Source: JABABD01 sp965530995 (GTDB taxonomy: Bacteria; Bacteroidota; Bacteroidia; Flavobacteriales; Flavobacteriaceae). From it: 8,490 nt of DNA. The stretch spans positions 1-8,490 of the forward strand of contig CBESOB010000129.1 in the NCBI GenBank assembly GCA_965530995.1, in the 5' to 3' direction. The position numbers were made by a program, and so were the translations under genes. Under the pieces are notes generated by a model. That model was not told the origin of the DNA, made no database searches, and saw only the letters and a list, made by a program, of their open reading frames with translations. This document shows positions 6,491 through 8,490 of the stretch, piece by piece. Each line of letters begins with the position of its first letter. The first letter of the stretch is position 1.

Positions 6491-6514
6491 AAAAAGAATC
6501 TCACTGAATAAAAT

Positions 6515-7603
6515 ATGTCTATAAAACACTTTCTTTCATTAATAGTTGTACTTATCATTTTAGGGTCATGCAAGGACAAAAAAGTTGAAGGATCAATAGA
6601 TGTAGTGCAAGTTAATTCAACCCGACAATTAAAAGATACTATCGGGTTTACGCAATACAAATGGCAATTGGATAGCGTTATGGCGCGTATTGATCCTGAA
6701 GACAAACTCCCATCTAAAGACATTTATAAGGCTGTTATTTGTCCTCATGATGATTATGCTTATGCCGCTGGTCTTTACAATAAAACCTTAGCTGGTATTA
6801 AGGCAAAAACTATAATTATGATCGGTGTGGCCCATAGAGCTCGAAACTATAGTCTTGAAAACAAATTGATTTTCGGGACATTCAAACAATGGAAAAGTAC
6901 TAATGGACAAATTCCTGTATCCAATTTGATGGGGAAAATCATGACCAAACTTCCAGAAACTTCGTATGTGGTTCATGATAGTATGATGCAATTGGAACAC
7001 TCTCTTGAAGCGATAACACCTTTTCTTCAAAAAAATATTGAGCAGCTGGAGATCATACCAATTTTAATTCCATATATCACTTTTGACACTATGAATTTGA
7101 TTTCTACCCAACTATCATCGGCAGTACATCAAGTAATGAAAGATGAACATCTAGACTATGGGAATGATATTGCAATCGTGATTTCAAATGATGCCATTCA
7201 CTATGGAAGTGAAGGTTGGGGAAGCAGTAATTTAGCTCCATTTGGGGTGGATGATGCAGGAACAGAAAAAGCGCGTCAAAAAGATTTGGACATCATCAAT
7301 GAATGCTTGATAGGCGATCTAGGCATGGAAAAGATAAAACTGTTCAATCGCTATACAGTTAAAGAAGACGACTTCAAGGAATATCAATGGACTTGGTGTG
7401 GGCGTTATTCTTTGCCGTTCGGACTTTTGTTATCCAATAAATTGAATATGTTGACAGTTAATAAGCCTCTATCAGGCTCACTGATCGATCATAGAAGTAG
7501 CTTTCATAATCCTCATATAGAAGTAACCGACTTACAAATGGGACATACGGCACCCGCCAATCAAGAACATTGGGTAGCTTATGTTGGTGTTTCTTATAAC
7601 TGA
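6515..7603 (+). CDS. MEMO-family (AmmeMemoRadiSam protein B-like) lipoprotein
   Basis: A 362-residue predicted lipoprotein with a MEMO domain (related to class III extradiol dioxygenases). The N-terminus SIKHFLSLIVVLIILGSC is a type II signal with lipobox LGSC (acylated Cys19), followed by the charged tail KDKK and a 50-residue linker. MEMO landmarks in order are CPHDDYAYA (76-84; in place of the usual APHAGYxY, keeping H78), GVAH (104-107; H107), LEHSLE (160-165), SNDAIHYG (224-231; usual form SSDFSHYG, keeping D226 and H229) and WCGRYSLPFGL (294-304; C295). H78, H107 and C295 correspond to the metal-binding His, His and Cys of human MEMO1, so the metal site appears intact despite the altered flanks. 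Most bacterial MEMO proteins seem cytoplasmic and occur near AMMECR1 and radical-SAM partners; neither is visible here. Transcribed alone or with the downstream MBOAT gene (90-bp gap, own promoter box). The biochemical role is unknown. Confidence 0.87.
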   Translation: MSIKHFLSLIVVLIILGSCKDKKVEGSIDVVQVNSTRQLKDTIGFTQYKWQLDSVMARIDPEDKLPSKDIYKAVICPHDDYAYAAGLYNKTLAGIKAKTIIMIGVAHRARNYSLENKLIFGTFKQWKSTNGQIPVSNLMGKIMTKLPETSYVVHDSMMQLEHSLEAITPFLQKNIEQLEIIPILIPYITFDTMNLISTQLSSAVHQVMKDEHLDYGNDIAIVISNDAIHYGSEGWGSSNLAPFGVDDAGTEKARQKDLDIINECLIGDLGMEKIKLFNRYTVKEDDFKEYQWTWCGRYSLPFGLLLSNKLNMLTVNKPLSGSLIDHRSSFHNPHIEVTDLQMGHTAPANQEHWVAYVGVSYN

Positions 7604-7643
7604 ATAAATATTGCACCTAACTAATTCCTTTTTCTAATAATTA

Positions 7644-7651
7644 TATATTTG
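7644..7651 (+). promoter_or_regulatory. Probable -7 promoter element for the MBOAT gene
   Basis: TATATTTG is an exact match to the Bacteroidetes -7 consensus TAnnTTTG, the only perfect one I noticed between genes here. It lies in the 90-bp gap after the MEMO gene and 42 nt before the ATG at 7694. A -33 TTG is not found at the ideal distance (a TTG at 7611-7613 is 30 bp away). The rest of this gap holds no hairpin terminator that I can see. Confidence 0.5.
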
Positions 7652-7693
7652 TCCTGACTTTATTGTCCAAGTCTAAAAAAGAACTTATTAAGT

Positions 7694-8490
7694 ATGCTTT
7701 TTAACTCTATTGACTTTGCCATTTTCCTACCGCTTGTATTTGCTGTGTATTGGCTGCTTAAGAATCATGGACTCAAATGGCAAAATGCATTCTTACTGGT
7801 TTCTAGTTACATTTTTTACGGTTGGTGGGACTGGCGATTTTTATCACTAATAATATTTAGTTCATTTGTTGATTACTTTCTAGGTCTTTTAATTGCTAAA
7901 AGTGACAGACCGAAACGACGTAAGTTGTTCTTGATTTTAAGTTTGGTAGTTAATTTAGGGTTTTTAGGATTCTTTAAATACTATAACTTCTTTGCACAGA
8001 ACTTTGCAGATGCTTTCACATTTTTCGGGCAATCCATTGAACCATCCAGATTGAACATTATCCTACCTGTAGGTATTAGCTTCTATACATTTCAGACATT
8101 AAGTTATACTATTGATGTTTACCGAAAAAAACTAGAACCCACCAAGGATGTCATTGCTTTTTTCGCATTTGTTAGTTTTTTCCCTCAGTTAGTTGCAGGT
8201 CCAATTGAAAGAGCAACTAACCTTTTACCACAATTTTACAAAAAACGCGAGTTTAATAATAATCTCGCAATTGATGGTCTTCAACAAATACTATGGGGGC
8301 TTTTCAAAAAAATTGTTATTGCAGATAATTGTGCTCAATATGTTAATGATATATTTAACAATCATGACATTTATTCAACTCCCACTCTTATTTTAGGAGC
8401 TGTATACTTTGCATTCCAGATCTATTGTGACTTTTCAGGTTACTCGGATATTGCTATAGGAACCTCCAAATTATTTGGTTTCAAATTGAT
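7694..8490 (+). CDS. MBOAT-family O-acyltransferase (AlgI/DltB-like), 3' truncated by window
   Basis: The frame is open from ATG 7694 to the window end, giving 265 codons without a stop; the rest lies outside. Full AlgI-like proteins are usually about 460-500 residues, so a little over half is seen. The N-terminus (NSIDFAIFLPLVFAVYWLL, then SSYIFYGWWDWRFL) is typical of bacterial MBOAT proteins. Diagnostic blocks are ILPVGISFYTFQTLSYTIDVY (123-143), FFPQLVAGPIER (162-173) and YCDFSGYSDIAIG (244-256). Several hydrophobic segments show an integral inner-membrane protein. The catalytic His expected later in the family is not yet reached. Relatives move acyl groups, mostly acetyl, across the membrane onto alginate, peptidoglycan, teichoic acid or other polysaccharides, usually with an SGNH/AlgJ-like partner, which could lie downstream. 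The acceptor cannot be decided here. No Shine-Dalgarno is seen; the start is chosen because it opens directly on the conserved N-terminus. Confidence 0.93.
   Translation, partial: MLFNSIDFAIFLPLVFAVYWLLKNHGLKWQNAFLLVSSYIFYGWWDWRFLSLIIFSSFVDYFLGLLIAKSDRPKRRKLFLILSLVVNLGFLGFFKYYNFFAQNFADAFTFFGQSIEPSRLNIILPVGISFYTFQTLSYTIDVYRKKLEPTKDVIAFFAFVSFFPQLVAGPIERATNLLPQFYKKREFNNNLAIDGLQQILWGLFKKIVIADNCAQYVNDIFNNHDIYSTPTLILGAVYFAFQIYCDFSGYSDIAIGTSKLFGFKL

Larger units (their letters stand above)
6442..6492. repeat. Perfect 12-bp inverted repeat in the divergent promoter region
   Basis: The left arm tttaaagatact (6442-6453) and right arm agtatctttaaa (6481-6492) are exact reverse complements separated by 27 bp. 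A second, nearly concentric dyad lies inside (agatt at 6462-6466, aatct at 6470-6474). Each outer arm contains TATCTTTA reading outward, that is, a -7-like box facing each of the two flanking genes. The repeat may therefore be a pair of mirrored promoters, an operator, or both. It is not a terminator: it sits between two divergent starts and the arms are too AT-rich and too far apart. Confidence 0.7.

Noticed and set aside
6436..6723. Leftward 95-codon open frame spanning the divergent promoter and the MEMO 5' end
   Set aside because: It is antisense to the signal peptide and linker of the MEMO lipoprotein, covers the promoter region, and encodes no recognisable domain.
7604..7693. Terminator or small gene between the MEMO and MBOAT genes
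   Set aside because: No hairpin with a T-run and no open frame with a credible start are visible; only the -7-like box at 7644-7651 stands out.
8193..8396. Rightward 67-codon open frame inside the MBOAT region
   Set aside because: It lies in another frame of the MBOAT coding sequence, which is open over 797 nt with unmistakable family motifs; the short frame's translation has no recognisable feature.
1..8490. New defence, mobile or biosynthetic system
   Set aside because: All genes fall into known housekeeping-type families, there are no transposase, integrase or toxin genes, no direct-repeat arrays, and no abrupt change in base composition by eye.

Overview
The window looks like chromosomal DNA from a member of the Flavobacteriia (Bacteroidetes), probably a marine Flavobacteriaceae. 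The evidence is an AT-rich sequence (by eye below 40% GC), no clear Shine-Dalgarno sequences, several boxes resembling the Bacteroidetes -7 promoter consensus TAnnTTTG, and protein families typical of the group: the PUR/DUF3276 protein, the NHQNALxD acyltransferase, the CNHCPFV redoxin and a secreted M14 peptidase with a C-terminal extension. I see no mobile element, CRISPR array, tRNA or rRNA. The genes look like ordinary vertically inherited ones, packed very tightly.

Layout from left to right. A PUR/DUF3276 nucleic-acid-binding protein (8-403) ends in a strong intrinsic terminator. A large exported zinc carboxypeptidase-like protein follows (490-3006). Its stop codon overlaps that of a leftward three-gene operon which reads, in transcription order, csaA (tRNA-binding fold), a BASS-family sodium symporter and a PlsC-like acyltransferase (5289 down to 3003). 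Within the operon the genes overlap by 1 and 4 nt, and the acyltransferase starts at TTG. Divergent from csaA is a thioredoxin/peroxiredoxin-like protein (5337-5894), which converges with a 4-nt overlap on a YfiT/DinB-type metal-dependent thiol-transferase-like protein (6439 down to 5891). Across a 75-bp divergent intergenic region carrying a perfect 12-bp inverted repeat lies a lipoprotein of the MEMO family (6515-7603). The window ends inside an MBOAT O-acyltransferase (7694 onward), which is cut off before its expected catalytic histidine.

Functional links are loose. The redoxin and the YfiT-like protein both suggest thiol chemistry. The operon couples membrane transport with phospholipid acylation. 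The peptidase and the MEMO lipoprotein carry export signals, and the MBOAT protein is membrane-embedded and probably modifies a cell-surface polymer. I found no clearly new multi-gene system. The items most worth a second look are the exported stand-alone MEMO lipoprotein, the mirrored promoter repeat in front of it, and the very short or absent leaders of two leftward genes. No stretch longer than 300 bases lacks a gene; the longest gap is 90 bp (7604-7693).
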